From contig NC_087083.1 of NCBI RefSeq assembly GCF_026151205.1, positions 8,305,460 to 8,369,459 on the forward strand: a stretch of DNA of 64,000 bases, given 5' to 3'. Shown one piece after another: positions 1-9,621 of the stretch; the first letter of the stretch is position 1, and every line of letters begins with the position of its first letter. This stretch comes from Bolinopsis microptera. Its lineage: Eukaryota; Ctenophora; Tentaculata; Lobata; Bolinopsidae. Both the position numbers and the translations under genes were made by a program. The notes beneath the pieces were generated by a model. The model searched no databases, was not told the DNA's origin, and was given only the letters and a program-made list of their open reading frames with translations.

Positions 1-1585
1 TTGTTACACCTAAGAATTTAGTTTCATGTACTCTCTCCAGGGGTATGCCATTGATATTGATTTCTTGATCAGAGGGTGTATCTTTATCTTTGTTGGATCG
101 AGAGTTTGAGAATTCAAGGTAACAGCTCTTGCCAGTGTTTATGTGAAGTTTATTGGCAAGCATGTAGCGGTGTACGGAATTTAGGACTTCATTGGCTTTT
201 TTGTATGCTAGGTTTTTACTTTTTGCAGCGACGAAGATATTTGTGTCATCAGCAAATAGAACAAATTTAGAGTTCTTTTCAGAGTTTGTAAGATCGTTTA
301 TGTAAATTAAGAACAGAAGGGGCCCTAAGCAGCTCCCTTGTGGCACTCCAAAAAGCACAGGTAGAGTATCAGATATTTCATTGAGCACACCAACATATTG
401 TTTACGGTCAGAAAGATAACTTTCCAGGAGTTTGTGTGCCCGTCCTCTGATCCCGTATGTGTTTAATTTTTTGAGAAGTATTGAGTGATCTATTGTATCA
501 AATGCTTTACTTAGGTCGATAAAGATTCCTAAAACATGATTACCGGCTTTGAGTGACTGCTGAATGTGGTGAATAGAGTAGTTGAGTGCATGTGATGTTG
601 AATGACCCTTTCGAAACCCAAACTGGCTATCGTGCAGTATTCCCTGACTCGAGAGAAAACCATAAAGCCGTGAGTAGATAACCTTTTCAAAAATTTTACC
701 AAAAATTGGGAGAGTGGAAATTGGACGATAATTTTGTAAGTGTTCTTCGTTATCTTTTTTGTAGATGGGGCTAATTTTACCTATCTTAAGGATGGCGGGA
801 AAGCATCCTGTTGACATAAGGTTGTTGTATTGTATGGAAAGCACTGGGCTGAGAATGTGTGAGGCCTTTTTAATAACACTAATGGGGAAATCACTAGCTT
901 TGCCATTTTGTAGCTCAGAAATGATATGAGATATTTCACTCTCAGTGCAGTCTGTTAAGTACATCGAATTTGGGTTAGTTTTTGGTAAAAATTCAACAAA
1001 TGAAGGAAGTGGCTCAATTTTCATTTCCCCATCAACTTGTTCATTCAATTTCGATGCTATTGAGGCAAAGTACTCATTAAATTTGTTGGCTATGAGTCTA
1101 CGTTCTGTGATGCGTACTCCGTCGACACAGAATTGAGGCTTTATGGTTTTTTTGCATTTTCCTCTTAATTCATTGATAACTTCCCAAGTCTTTTTGCTGT
1201 CTCCTTGATGATCCATAATCTTAGTACAGTAATATTTCTTTTTTTGACTTTTTATTACACCTTTAAGACATCGACGATAGTTTGAAAATTTTGTGTGGAG
1301 ATCAATATTTCCATCTGGACTAAATTCTTTTGACTTTTTCGAGGCTATCCAGTCATCATACAGCTCCTCTTTAGTTGAAATAGCTTCTGAAATTCCATCT
1401 GTCATCCAAGGATTGTTAATTGGATTTCTTTTGGAGACTTTGGGTTTATCTAGTTTGCAGTTAGAGTCAATTGTATGTGTGAAGATGTTAAAGAAGGTTT
1501 CAAAGTTGGTACTGTTTGCCATGATATCTTCTTTGGATTCAAGGTCTGTAATTAAAGTATCAACATTTTTCTTGGAGAAGCTGTA
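1..1585 (-). CDS. CR1-like non-LTR retrotransposon ORF2, reverse transcriptase part (3' end outside window)
   Basis: Translating the minus strand gives a long reading frame that runs off the left edge. It begins with a linker (NPINNPWMTD), then a region like KTWEVINELRG, then RT blocks: YRPIS, FGFRKGHST, IDLSKAFDTIDH (block A with catalytic Asp), GVPQGSCLGPLLFLIYIND, and FADDTN (block C with the Asp pair). These motifs are typical of the CR1/L2/Jockey group. The product would copy the element's RNA at a nicked target site. It follows the PHD-endonuclease ORF but is out of frame with it at about 1585, where a linker segment is duplicated. The 3' UTR and tail lie outside the window, so completeness cannot be judged. 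I read the frame by eye, so an isolated stop could have been missed. The family-level call is firm; the exact clade is not. Confidence 0.85.
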
Positions 1586-1790
1586 GTGTCGGATATCCAG
1601 GGATTACTTATAGGATTTCGTTTGGTGAGTTTGGGTTTGTCGAGTTTACAACAGGAGTCAATAGCTGAGCTAAAAATTTCAAAAAATTCGTCAAATTCAA
1701 TTGGATTTTCATTGTTTGTTAGTATGCATTTCTTAGATAGCAAGTGTTTTGTTAGTAGTTCAACATTTCGGTTTGAGAAATCATAGCTTT
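1400..1790 (-). repeat. Diverged tandem duplication inside the CR1-like ORF2 linker
   Basis: About 190 nt at 1586-1790 and 1400-1585 encode alternative versions of one linker. The upstream copy has NVELLTKHLLSKK, CKLDKPKLTKRNPISNPW. The downstream copy has NVDTLITDLESKE, CKLDKPKVSKRNPINNPW. The frame shifts at the junction. Because the copies differ substantially, this looks like a fusion of two related elements rather than a fresh duplication. Confidence 0.75.
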
Positions 1791-2880
1791 GCAATTGCTT
1801 AGGCTTAGGGGAAGTTTTCCTAGAAGTTAAATGACTGATGTCAAAGAAAGCAAAGATTGGTTTATGATGGGAAGAAGTGTCTTCAATAACTCCAGAGAGG
1901 GTTACCAAGTCAATCTCATCAGTAAAAATGTTGTCAATGCAGGAGCTTTGGCCTACATTTACTGAGTGAGTGGGACGAGATATAAGAGGAAAGTAACCAT
2001 AAGAGAGCATAGTGTTCTCGAAATTCTGAACCTGTTTTTTATTACTCTGATTTTTAAGCAAATCGTAGTTGAAATCTCCAAGAGTTATAGTTTTTGCATT
2101 TTTTGGAAATTTGGACATTAATTGTGTGTATTCTTCATCAAATTTGACTGAGTCTCCGTTTGGAGATCTGTACAACACCCCAATATTGAGTTTGCTATCT
2201 CCATGGTTGATAGTTACATATAGGGTTTCTAAATTTGGTGTGATTGTGCAAAGTTGGTCATTAATTGTTGCATTTAGGGAATCATGAATATACAAGCACA
2301 CGCCTGAGCCTTTAGCTTTGCCTTGGAGTTTATCTCCGTAAAAGTGTGAATATCCATCAAGTGCATAAACATCACAGTTCTCAGCATCTGTATTTGTTTC
2401 CGCTAAAGCTAGAATAGAAAATTTCGTTTTTTGAGTGGCAAGTTCCGAGAGGAATAAGTCGAAATTCGATTTATTACCATCAATGTTGTAAAATAAAGTT
2501 TTTAAGCCAGAGTTTTCAGGGGTGTGCTGGTGTAACGATTTCAATCTATAATAGCTGCATTTGTCCAAGATAGAGGAGGCAGTCTGAAGACTTCCAATAG
2601 CCTCAGACCAATTTTCGGAGTAAAATTTGTCATTCTCGCTATCCTTGAAGAGATCCTCATTTGTGGTACAAAGGTCCTTAAACGGGTTGTAAATTAAGTT
2701 TTCTCTTTTTGAGCAAACTTTACAGAGAAGTATGGAATCAGTCAGCTTGAATTCAGATGTTTTGAAACAAATTTTGTGGATAATATTTTGGCAACTTTGG
2801 CACTCAAGAAATCTTTGGCCAATATTAATGTTTTTGCTACAGCATCCGCATTTCTCCTTAGTTGAGTTAATCTTAAACAT
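1552..2880 (-). CDS. CR1-like ORF2 N-terminal part: PHD-like finger plus EEP (APE-type) endonuclease
   Basis: This 442-aa frame starts at ATG 2880, 5 nt after the ORF1 stop, a spacing compatible with termination-reinitiation. Residues about 11-60 form a Cys/His cluster (CGCCS, CQSCQNIIHKIC, LLCKVC) like a PHD finger. Residues about 125-350 match the endonuclease/exonuclease/phosphatase fold: LFYNIDG, ALAETNTD (catalytic Glu), GVLYRSPNGD, TLGDFNYDLL (Asp/Asn pair) and a terminal SSHHKPIF histidine block. The enzyme nicks target DNA to prime reverse transcription. The last residues (TASPRKMLIL) are frameshifted nonsense, because the frame breaks at about 1585 and RT coding resumes in another frame. 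A second PHD-bearing relative lies at 63057 on the plus strand. Confidence 0.88.
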   Translation of the reverse strand: MFKINSTKEKCGCCSKNINIGQRFLECQSCQNIIHKICFKTSEFKLTDSILLCKVCSKRENLIYNPFKDLCTTNEDLFKDSENDKFYSENWSEAIGSLQTASSILDKCSYYRLKSLHQHTPENSGLKTLFYNIDGNKSNFDLFLSELATQKTKFSILALAETNTDAENCDVYALDGYSHFYGDKLQGKAKGSGVCLYIHDSLNATINDQLCTITPNLETLYVTINHGDSKLNIGVLYRSPNGDSVKFDEEYTQLMSKFPKNAKTITLGDFNYDLLKNQSNKKQVQNFENTMLSYGYFPLISRPTHSVNVGQSSCIDNIFTDEIDLVTLSGVIEDTSSHHKPIFAFFDISHLTSRKTSPKPKQLQSYDFSNRNVELLTKHLLSKKCILTNNENPIEFDEFFEIFSSAIDSCCKLDKPKLTKRNPISNPWISDTTASPRKMLIL

Positions 2881-2885
2881 TTATA

Positions 2886-3538
2886 TCAGACTGCATCTGG
2901 CGGTCCTCCTCTTAGTGTGTTGCTGTACAATCTACTACCTACTAACTTGTTATGATCCTTGGATGTAAAAATACAGTTCTTAATTAACTTGACTAGTGCA
3001 CCAACGCCCTTGCCATTAATATGAAGAATATCATTCACATCAGACTTAGCTAGACTGTTCTTAAGCAGGTTGGTGCTTTTATCTAGAAATGTCAAAAAGC
3101 TATCAACAATTAGAACTTTAAGATTAGATTGACTGAGATCGTTGTACAAATACTGGTTAAAAACATTAACTTTTCAAATGATCTTATGCGACCTTGTTGG
3201 CAGCACAGGACAGATTATCAGTTTATATTACAACGTGGGTTGTATTTCCTAATCTGAGCGATTTTGTTCTTATACTTGGTATACAACTCTCTCTCATCCG
3301 TTCCATCTACTTTTAAATTGTTGGTTCCTTCCATGATGACAACGTTTCTGTAACCTACACAAGACAAGGGATCGATCTCCTCAACCGTAGCTGCCCAGAG
3401 GCGAACTCCAGGGGTGGCTTGTCCCATCTTTCCACGACCTGTACCAAAGTTGATTTGTCCAAAGTTTGAATCTCCAACAAGCACTGTGGAGTTAAAATTT
3501 GACCAGTGGATTGAGCGAAAGGTTGGACTATATCGCAT
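2886..3538 (-). pseudogene. CR1-like ORF1, SGNH/GDSL-type hydrolase, frameshifted
   Basis: Two minus-strand frames together make one SGNH hydrolase. The first (3538-3218) has VLVGDSNF (nucleophile Ser block) and IMEGTNNLK (Asn block). The second (3149-2886) has DILHING (Asp-x-x-His block). Between them, readable coding (CPVLPTRSHK) sits in a third frame, so at least one indel has broken the ORF. An SGNH esterase is a known alternative ORF1 in CR1-clade elements; its substrate is unknown. The 5' end near 3540 abuts a 16-bp inverted repeat, probably the truncation point. The same fold recurs at the start of the Helitron-like protein at 34.5 kb. Confidence 0.8.
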
Positions 3539-3579
3539 TCCTACTTCATCAGACGTTTCAGGCTTGATGAAGTAGGAAT
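3535..3579. repeat. Perfect short inverted repeat at the 5' edge of the CR1-like element
   Basis: A 16-bp arm starting CATTCCTACTTCATC (3535-3550) is followed by a 13-nt loop and its exact reverse complement (3564-3579). It sits exactly where similarity to the element ends. Confidence 0.8.
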
Positions 3580-4110
3580 GACTAAAAAACTATAAAATAT
3601 GCTGGATATACACTTTTAGATACTAAATGTATATGTTCATATTAGCTTGTAATATCAAATACCAATAACAAATAAAATATAAACATATGAAGAGGCCCAA
3701 AACCAACTCAAGCATGACACCAGATTAAAACCAACATCAAACATCGAATATATTGTCATCGGAAGCTGCAAGCTTATTATCGTATGAAATTCCACGTTGA
3801 TTTGTAGCGCGATGCGTTACTGTGCCGCGCCGAGCTGCCATAAATTGACATCGTCAATTAAACGTTGATCCGTTATTATACAGTCACTTGGAGCATGGAG
3901 GACTTCGCCGCTTTGACGCGCCGCGCAAACTAGCATTCTTGCTTTGTAATGCGAAGCAAGAATGCTAGTTTGCGCGGCGCGTCGAAGTCCTCCAACGCAG
4001 AGCAACGATCTCGATGGGTTGACATCGTTCATCAAGCAGTCACCTTCAGGCAGTGTCGACAGATCATGCGAAAAGGGTTTTTTGACAGGCTGTCATGTGT
4101 CCTCACTATA
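3580..4110. other. Non-coding stretch containing a 30-bp-arm hairpin
   Basis: Apart from the hairpin at 3897-3993 I see no gene. The short ORFs across the hairpin read the palindrome on both strands and are not coding. Confidence 0.6.
3897..3993. repeat. Long hairpin (foldback/MITE-like)
   Basis: Perfect 30-bp arms (3915-3944 and 3954-3983; core GCGCCGCGCAAACTAGCATT) are separated by 9 nt. They are extended by 10 further paired bases (GGAGGACTTC at 3897-3906 and its complement at 3984-3993) after an 8-nt bulge. Confidence 0.9.
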
Positions 4111-4149
4111 ACACTCCTGCGCGCAGTGTTGTGACCTCCCTTCGTCGTA
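4111..4149 (+). repeat. 39-bp motif with an exact inverted partner at 36355-36393
   Basis: The sequence starting ACACTCCTGCGCGCAGTG and ending CCCTTCGTCGTA is exactly the reverse complement of 36355-36393. It may be the terminus of a TIR element. Confidence 0.8.
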
Positions 4150-4689
4150 TTTTACACATATTTGGACGTTGGCAATTTATTCCATCGATAATTTTAAAGT
4201 TTTAACATTTTTATATTAAGTTCTTTTTTAATTTAGTTCTAAAACGATTAAACTTGCTTTTTGTGAAAATTTAATGTACTTTCGTAAAATAATTTTGATG
4301 TGGCAGCGATTTGAAAAGGAAATTAGTTAAAAATAATACAAAAAAATCGGACATTTTTTGATATTAAAACATGAATAACTTGGGCTGTGTTGACAGTAGA
4401 AAAATTTACTAACCTCTATCCGACAGCTTTAAAATTTTTCTACGCGCCGCGCAAATCCACGCGCGCATTTTAGCGTGTCAAAATCGTTTAAAACTAGAAT
4501 TAGTTGATGAAGGAGCATAATGCAGATTATACGTTGTACGTGTGGCTTGAACATTATGATTTCGCGCCATTTCTTTGTTCTTGTTTCTGCACTCGCTTTG
4601 AACTTTCATGGCTTTAACAGCAGTTATCGACTGACGACTTTGCTGTATTACATAGTGTACTTGGTACATAATTGATCAACGATAATAGG
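4150..4689. other. AT-rich spacer, nothing recognised
   Basis: No coding pattern, RNA gene or mobile-element domain is seen. A GC-rich ACGCGCCGCGC run lies near 4441. Confidence 0.5.
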
Positions 4690-4715
4690 ACACAGGAGGA
4701 GCAAAGTGCAAAGAA

Positions 4716-4970
4716 ACTGTCACTAACTGCTACAAACTGCCACTAACTGCCACAAACTGCCACTAACTGCCACAAACTGCCACTAACTGTTACAAACTGC
4801 CACTAACTGCTACAAACTGCCACTAACTGCCACTAACTGCCACTAACTGCTACAATCGCGCCCACGCACTGCGCGCGCAGTTTGCAGCAGTTAGTGGCAG
4901 TTTGTAGCAGTTAGTGGCAGTTTGTAGCAGTTAGTGGCAGTTTGTGGCAGTTAGTGGCAGTTTTCTGCAG
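4716..4970. repeat. Minisatellite of CACTAACTGCYACAAACTGC, inverted on itself
   Basis: About 20-bp units alternating CACTAACTGC and YACAAACTGC run to about 4855. After a GC-rich turn (CGCGCCCACGCACTGCGCGC) they continue as the reverse complement (GCAGTTAGTGGCAGTTTG). Both halves could pair into a long stem. The same structure ends the right arm at 17640-17875. Confidence 0.92.
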
Positions 4971-5456
4971 TTGCGCCGAGCCTTTTAGCAATTTGTCTTT
5001 GGCGCCTTACATGCCACATGACTTATTGACATTGTATAATTGGTCTAAAAACAATTTTGTATTATTAGAAAATATATGAATTTGGGACAAAATAATTTAC
5101 TATCGAAGGAAACAAATATTAACTTTTTGACAAGAAAAGCGATTACCAACTAGTACTACAGTTACACAAACACTGCATGGCAATACGATTACAAATTGTT
5201 TAAATGTTAAATCCGGGTATCGCTATTAGTATTGTGCTATTGTGCCAAAATTACAATATTATATGGTCAATCGTAATCATTTGCAATTTGGAAGACCCCT
5301 CTGCTGATATGTAAACGACTCCTTATACTAACTTGATTGTAGCAAACCGCGTGATGTTTATTGATCATCAGTTCGATAGGACGATAGTTATGAGAAAAGC
5401 TACAAAACTACAATTTCCATTACCAAAGTTTTAGAACTAAACGCTTGATTGAGGGT

Positions 5457-5657
5457 TCAGAACTTTATTTGAATAACAGGGCCTCCCACGGATTGAACAG
5501 CTTTGTGCGGAGAAAGAAGTGAAGAGAGTACGAAGCCAAAGAGTTCTCCGACAATTATTCCAGCCAGCCTCGCCGCAGCAACGCCAACAGCAAGCAGGGA
5601 CTTATCCATGCAACATATATAAGTATATACAACGCTGACCGAGAATGGACATGCCAC
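5457..5657 (-). other. Short hydrophobic ORF mirrored in the right arm (16290-16416 +)
   Basis: The frame contains DKSLLAVGVAAARLAG then VGELFGFVLSSLLSPHK. The mirrored copy in the right arm keeps this segment almost unchanged (DKSLLAVGVAAVMLAG, VGELFGFVLSSLLSPHK) and then hits a stop. It looks like one membrane-type helix. I do not recognise it. Conservation between arms may reflect recent common origin rather than selection. Confidence 0.25.
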
Positions 5658-5726
5658 GGTACCACTATAATATTTGCTTCGATTCTCCGTGATACTGATA
5701 GCACTAGCAGTAGCAGAATTTGCTGC

Positions 5727-5862
5727 TTGTAATTCCTGGGCGTTGCTGAACCTGTCATTCCGCCCTATCTGCTATAGACATATTTTTAATCGCCATAATA
5801 TGTTCAATGTTAAATCAATGTGTTTAACTTAATAAATGCAAAAGCCTGAGCGAGGTTACCCA
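5727..5862 (-). other. Recurrent structured motif, left-arm copy
   Basis: Read on the minus strand: CCTGGG at one end and CCCAGG at the other can pair. The conserved block GGCGGAATGACAGG lies near the 3' side. Four plus-strand relatives occur at 16054-16196, 17482-17560, 37191-37270 and 37340-37420. Confidence 0.5.
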
Positions 5863-6129
5863 GGTAAATTAATCTTTGCAAGTTGAATTTGCGTTTCTGA
5901 AACTACTCTCTGCACTGGTAATTGTATTTAAAAGGGAACACAAAATGATGTACGTGACCAAAATTATTCCCCGCGCGACGCGATAAGATTCTCTTTCAGC
6001 ATTCAGTTTCAGTTAATTCTGGGTAATTCGCGCGTAAAATCATATTGGCACGTGTGCGTTCCATGTTCTCAGAATTAGGCAACGGTAAGTTTATAATCTT
6101 TAACTTTAACTGTTTGGAAACAGGTGTTG

Positions 6130-6357
6130 TTATTTTATGCTGGGAATCCCAAAAAGTGCTTGATCGGCCAGTTCATCATTGTGTCTCGCTAAATACTTGG
6201 CTAGTTTCATTATGCTTCGACTAATCATCACTGTTGGCTTGGGGATGGTATTCAACTGTTGAGGGCCTACTGTAACAGCCATTAATACGCTTATAGTTTT
6301 CAGACAGCGACTAACCGATATCGAATGGGTCTCAGCCATAGAACAATACAGGCTCAA
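6130..6357 (-). other. Unrecognised short ORF conserved in both arms (partner 15544-15777 +)
   Basis: 75 codons ending RSIMKLAKYLARHNDELADQ then ALFGIPSIK. The right-arm copy is 77 codons: it has an in-frame two-codon insertion (SK after YC) and several substitutions, but an identical C-terminal half. An in-frame indel and a shared stop are compatible with a former exon of the arm element. No family is recognised, and function is not claimed. Confidence 0.3.
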
Positions 6358-6951
6358 TTCGGTGGCTCGGAAAAGTATAATCTATAATATTGAAAGGTTC
6401 ATGCGCAAATTTACCTAGTTTAGCCGTCATTGATTAGGTACAGACCGACGGAATTGCTCATCAGCAGATCTTGCGCTTCCGCTGCTGTATCGGACGTCTG
6501 TGATCAAAGCAGTAAAGTCGACCTCCCATAAATTGACAACAGGATGTCCCCTGATTCTCCTAGGTTTCTGGATAGAAGTCGACTATTTATGCTCAATTCT
6601 CGAGCCGATAATAGTCTTGCTTAGATTTTCAGACAATAGTCTTAAGATTCCTGTTGGTTTCATCGGTGTAATTTATTACAAATATTATCTGTTCACCTTA
6701 AAGTTAGCAAATTTTGCTTTTCGCAATTGAAACTATAAAAGCGATATGATTAGTCTTGCCAACAAAAGGTGGCTCGAGCTCCATTCCCCCCTACATAAAC
6801 ATTCAGTAGGGTTTTGTGTTCACCCGGCTTATATATCAGGGATATGATAAACACACGAATCAGGATGTCTGGAAGGAGTTTCTAGATGTCATGGACACGT
6901 GGTGTGACGGCGCAACAAAGAAGAAGATACTTTAATTTCGCAGTACACGTT

Positions 6952-7179
6952 CTACCGAGAGAAAAGAGGCTTATTCTCTACTGACGCTGCCTCAAGTTTT
7001 AGCCAAGATTCTGACGGTCCAGTCTCTTGGTGGAGCAACTTCGGTTGAGAGGTACCCGAACTACAGAGTTTTCCAATGAAAGCGCTGTCGCAATCGACAT
7101 CAGCCTCACCCTGTGAGACGAATTGGAGCTTGTACGACTGGGTGATAAACAAAAAAAGAAACCGCCTCACAGTTAACAA
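6952..7179 (-). other. Unrecognised short ORF conserved in both arms (partner 12500-12730 +)
   Basis: 75 codons from a TTG (LTVRRFLFLFITQSYKL) to PLFSR and a stop. The mirrored copy has 76 codons, with one in-frame codon added in GKL(I)CSSG. A polar segment (VSQGEADVDCDS, ETGPSESWLKLEAASVENK) follows a hydrophobic start. It could be a piece of a broken element-encoded protein. Confidence 0.3.
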
Positions 7180-8344
7180 GCAGCGAGACCTTATTAATAT
7201 TATTATTTATGTTATTATATTTATGTTATTATATTTATGTTAACACAAGTTTGCGTCTTATGAAAAATTCACGAATTAAGGAGCAATAATTTTATTATTA
7301 TTTGCTTATTGCTATACTAGTGACTTATTTTTATTCATTGTTGTTTATTTACTGTCTAATTCCGACAACATAGTTTTATCTCATTGTATCCATTTAAAGT
7401 TAAAAACGGACATTAAAATGAACGCTCGGAGCCCGGAGGCATTCAAACGTTTACGTACGGGCGTTGACTTGAACGTAAATGGGCAGACTATTTAACTTTA
7501 AGGTTAAACGGATATTAATATATGTACGCTATGCCCTAGCTGGGGCCTCTTCTCAGACTCTCGAGCGTTCAATTTGAATTGGTGTCGATTCAAAATTAAA
7601 GTTAATTAAAGTTCAATAAGATAAACTTATCATTGCTGGTTTGATTTTGGAACCTTCTCTAGACCTAGTAATTTTGGATTCGTAAGTTATGTGCGAGAAT
7701 AGCTTCCCAGTCCCACGTCAAAGTGATTTATAGATTATCCTTATTTTCAAGGGAATCGTTAGGTATTCGTATACTTATAGTATAGTTTTATTATTACACG
7801 TACGTGACCAATATTATTCCCCGCGCGATGTTATTACAAATTAGATTCTCTTTCACTTTGATCAGTTTCTTTCAAAAACAGATTCGCGCGTCAAATATAT
7901 TTAGTTTGCGCGCTTTTGGTACTCCCAAAAGTACGTCAAAATGCAATTCTGTGAATTGCATTATTATAAATTTATAGTCATAGGTAATAGGCTCCATGTC
8001 ATTGTCCACAGGACTGGTCACCGTTAACCTTGTTTAACTTAAACTGGTTGGAAAACGCGGATGTGTTATGAAAAATAATGTTTATCGCTTTGCCATTCGG
8101 CCGGTAGAATTAGATCAGAAAATCATGCGGATACCGATAAGACGATAAAACAGTTATCGAATTTTATACCTTTACCTAAGGCTAATGGTGATGCAACGCT
8201 AATGGAATACCTTGATCAGAAAGAAGTAAGAACTTTTGCTTTTGGCAAATCTAAAAACCACGGAAATTTTCAGCGACATCAACGCTAAAAGTAAAATCGG
8301 AAACGATTTTCACTTCAAGATCTACTTAGAGAAAGGGTAATCTT

Positions 8345-9621
8345 ACTGTAGTGCGACACGAACTGTAATGCGACATGTACTCTAGTGCAAAGTCCGACAA
8401 AAACACCCTCTGTCGCACTAGGGTACGTGTCGCACTACCATCCAGGTAGCGTACTCTACTGCGACAAAATATCCTGACTTATTTCCAAGCTCAGGTCACA
8501 TCCTATCCTTCTTATGGACCATTAAGTGATTCGTCGGGTCGGTTCACGTCACTTATTTCGAATTGATCTTGCGAATACGATTCGTCGGTTCACATCACGT
8601 GTTTCGAAGTGATCCACTGATCACAATTCCTTCGGGTCAGTTCAAGCCACGTATGCAGTGTGTGATCCACCGGGTAACTCTTAAGCAGCATATGATCCTC
8701 ATTCCTATCACATGTATCGTATGAAGGTATATCTCCGATTTGGATAACAAGTTCATATTCTTGGGCCATATATAAAGTCACGATGATTCTACCAAAGCAT
8801 CGAACAACATCAACATGTATTCTTCAATCACCTCCATTCCTGGACGCACTACTGGTTCAAGAAACGTTATCCACGACGGATATCGCTACTGCCTGGATAA
8901 TTAGAAGCGCGACGACAGGACCTACTGGCGATCCACTGGGAAGATCTGCTCCGGACGTCTCAGTCTGATGAACGACACTAGGTACTGTGACCAGTACGAA
9001 GACTTATTCCCACCCTCCTACTCCTGCAGCAAACTCTGTCCACACAGCAAAGCAGCATATGAAACGGAAAGCTTCCGATACTGACCTCCCTACGAAACAC
9101 CTACCTAATTGCTGATGCTGTTGGACATTATGAAGCCCTCTTGAATGAGCTCCTTGCTTTTGGAGTCGACCCTCAATCTGTCATGAGTGACTACGAGAGA
9201 GCCCTGATAAACGCTATGGAGACAACCTGTATACTACCAAGAGAGGATGCTTCTTCCACCACAAGCAAGCACTTTGGAGGAAGATGCAGCAACATGACCT
9301 AGTCCCGGAATACAACGCAGAGAACTCAGCAGTACGGAAGTACTTTAAGATGATCGGTGCTATTGCCTTCGTGGACCTAATCTTCGTGGACCTAATCTTC
9401 GTGGATTGTAATCTTTGATTTTATATTTAACCCCATATTTACTCATACACGACTACACTCTTGTCATTAAAACTTAAAAATGGAAAGTCAAATTTTTATT
9501 GCGTAAAGTGTTTTGTCGCACTTTAGTTCGTGTCGCACTACAGTCCAGGTAGCGCACTGTAGTGCGACAGTGTCGGCCTTGAAATTTCTCTGTCGCACTA
9601 GAGTACGTGTCGCACTACAGT
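8345..9621 (+). mobile_element. MULE-type DNA transposon relic with FLYWCH and transposase fragments
   Basis: The ends are perfect 16-bp inverted repeats (ACTGTAGTGCGACACG at 8345-8360, its complement at 9606-9621). Related GTCGCACTA... units are repeated just inside both ends (8385-8475 and 9510-9600). The right arm of the surrounding inverted repeat lacks this element; about 70 unrelated bp lie at 11290-11360 instead. I see no clear target-site duplication (GGGTAATCTT against ACGTGAACCG). At 1.28 kb with broken coding it is non-autonomous now. Confidence 0.85.
8840..9400 (+). pseudogene. Degenerate FLYWCH zinc finger and MULE transposase core
   Basis: Around 8845-8975 the plus strand reads NVIHDGYRYCLDN, an in-frame stop, KRDDRTYWRS, then KICSGRLSLMND. 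This is the G-Y-x-Y / Y-W-x / C-x-x-R pattern of a FLYWCH zinc finger. From about 9110 it reads DAVGHYEALLNELLAFGVDP and SVMSDYERALINAMETT; after a frameshift it reads GCFFHHKQALWRKMQQHDL and VRKYFKMIGAIAF. SDYE and the GCFFHHxQ block are hallmarks of MULE transposases, in which SDYE carries a catalytic acidic residue. FLYWCH-MULE combinations are known in animals. Several stops and frameshifts make it inactive. Confidence 0.85.

Noticed and set aside
4716-4970. CRISPR-like array
   Set aside because: Units are contiguous with no unique spacers, in a eukaryotic context, and invert midway. It is a minisatellite.
8847-8857. tRNA T-arm-like GGTTCAAG
   Set aside because: No acceptor, D-arm or anticodon arms around it, and it lies inside FLYWCH coding sequence. 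No tRNA was found anywhere in the window.
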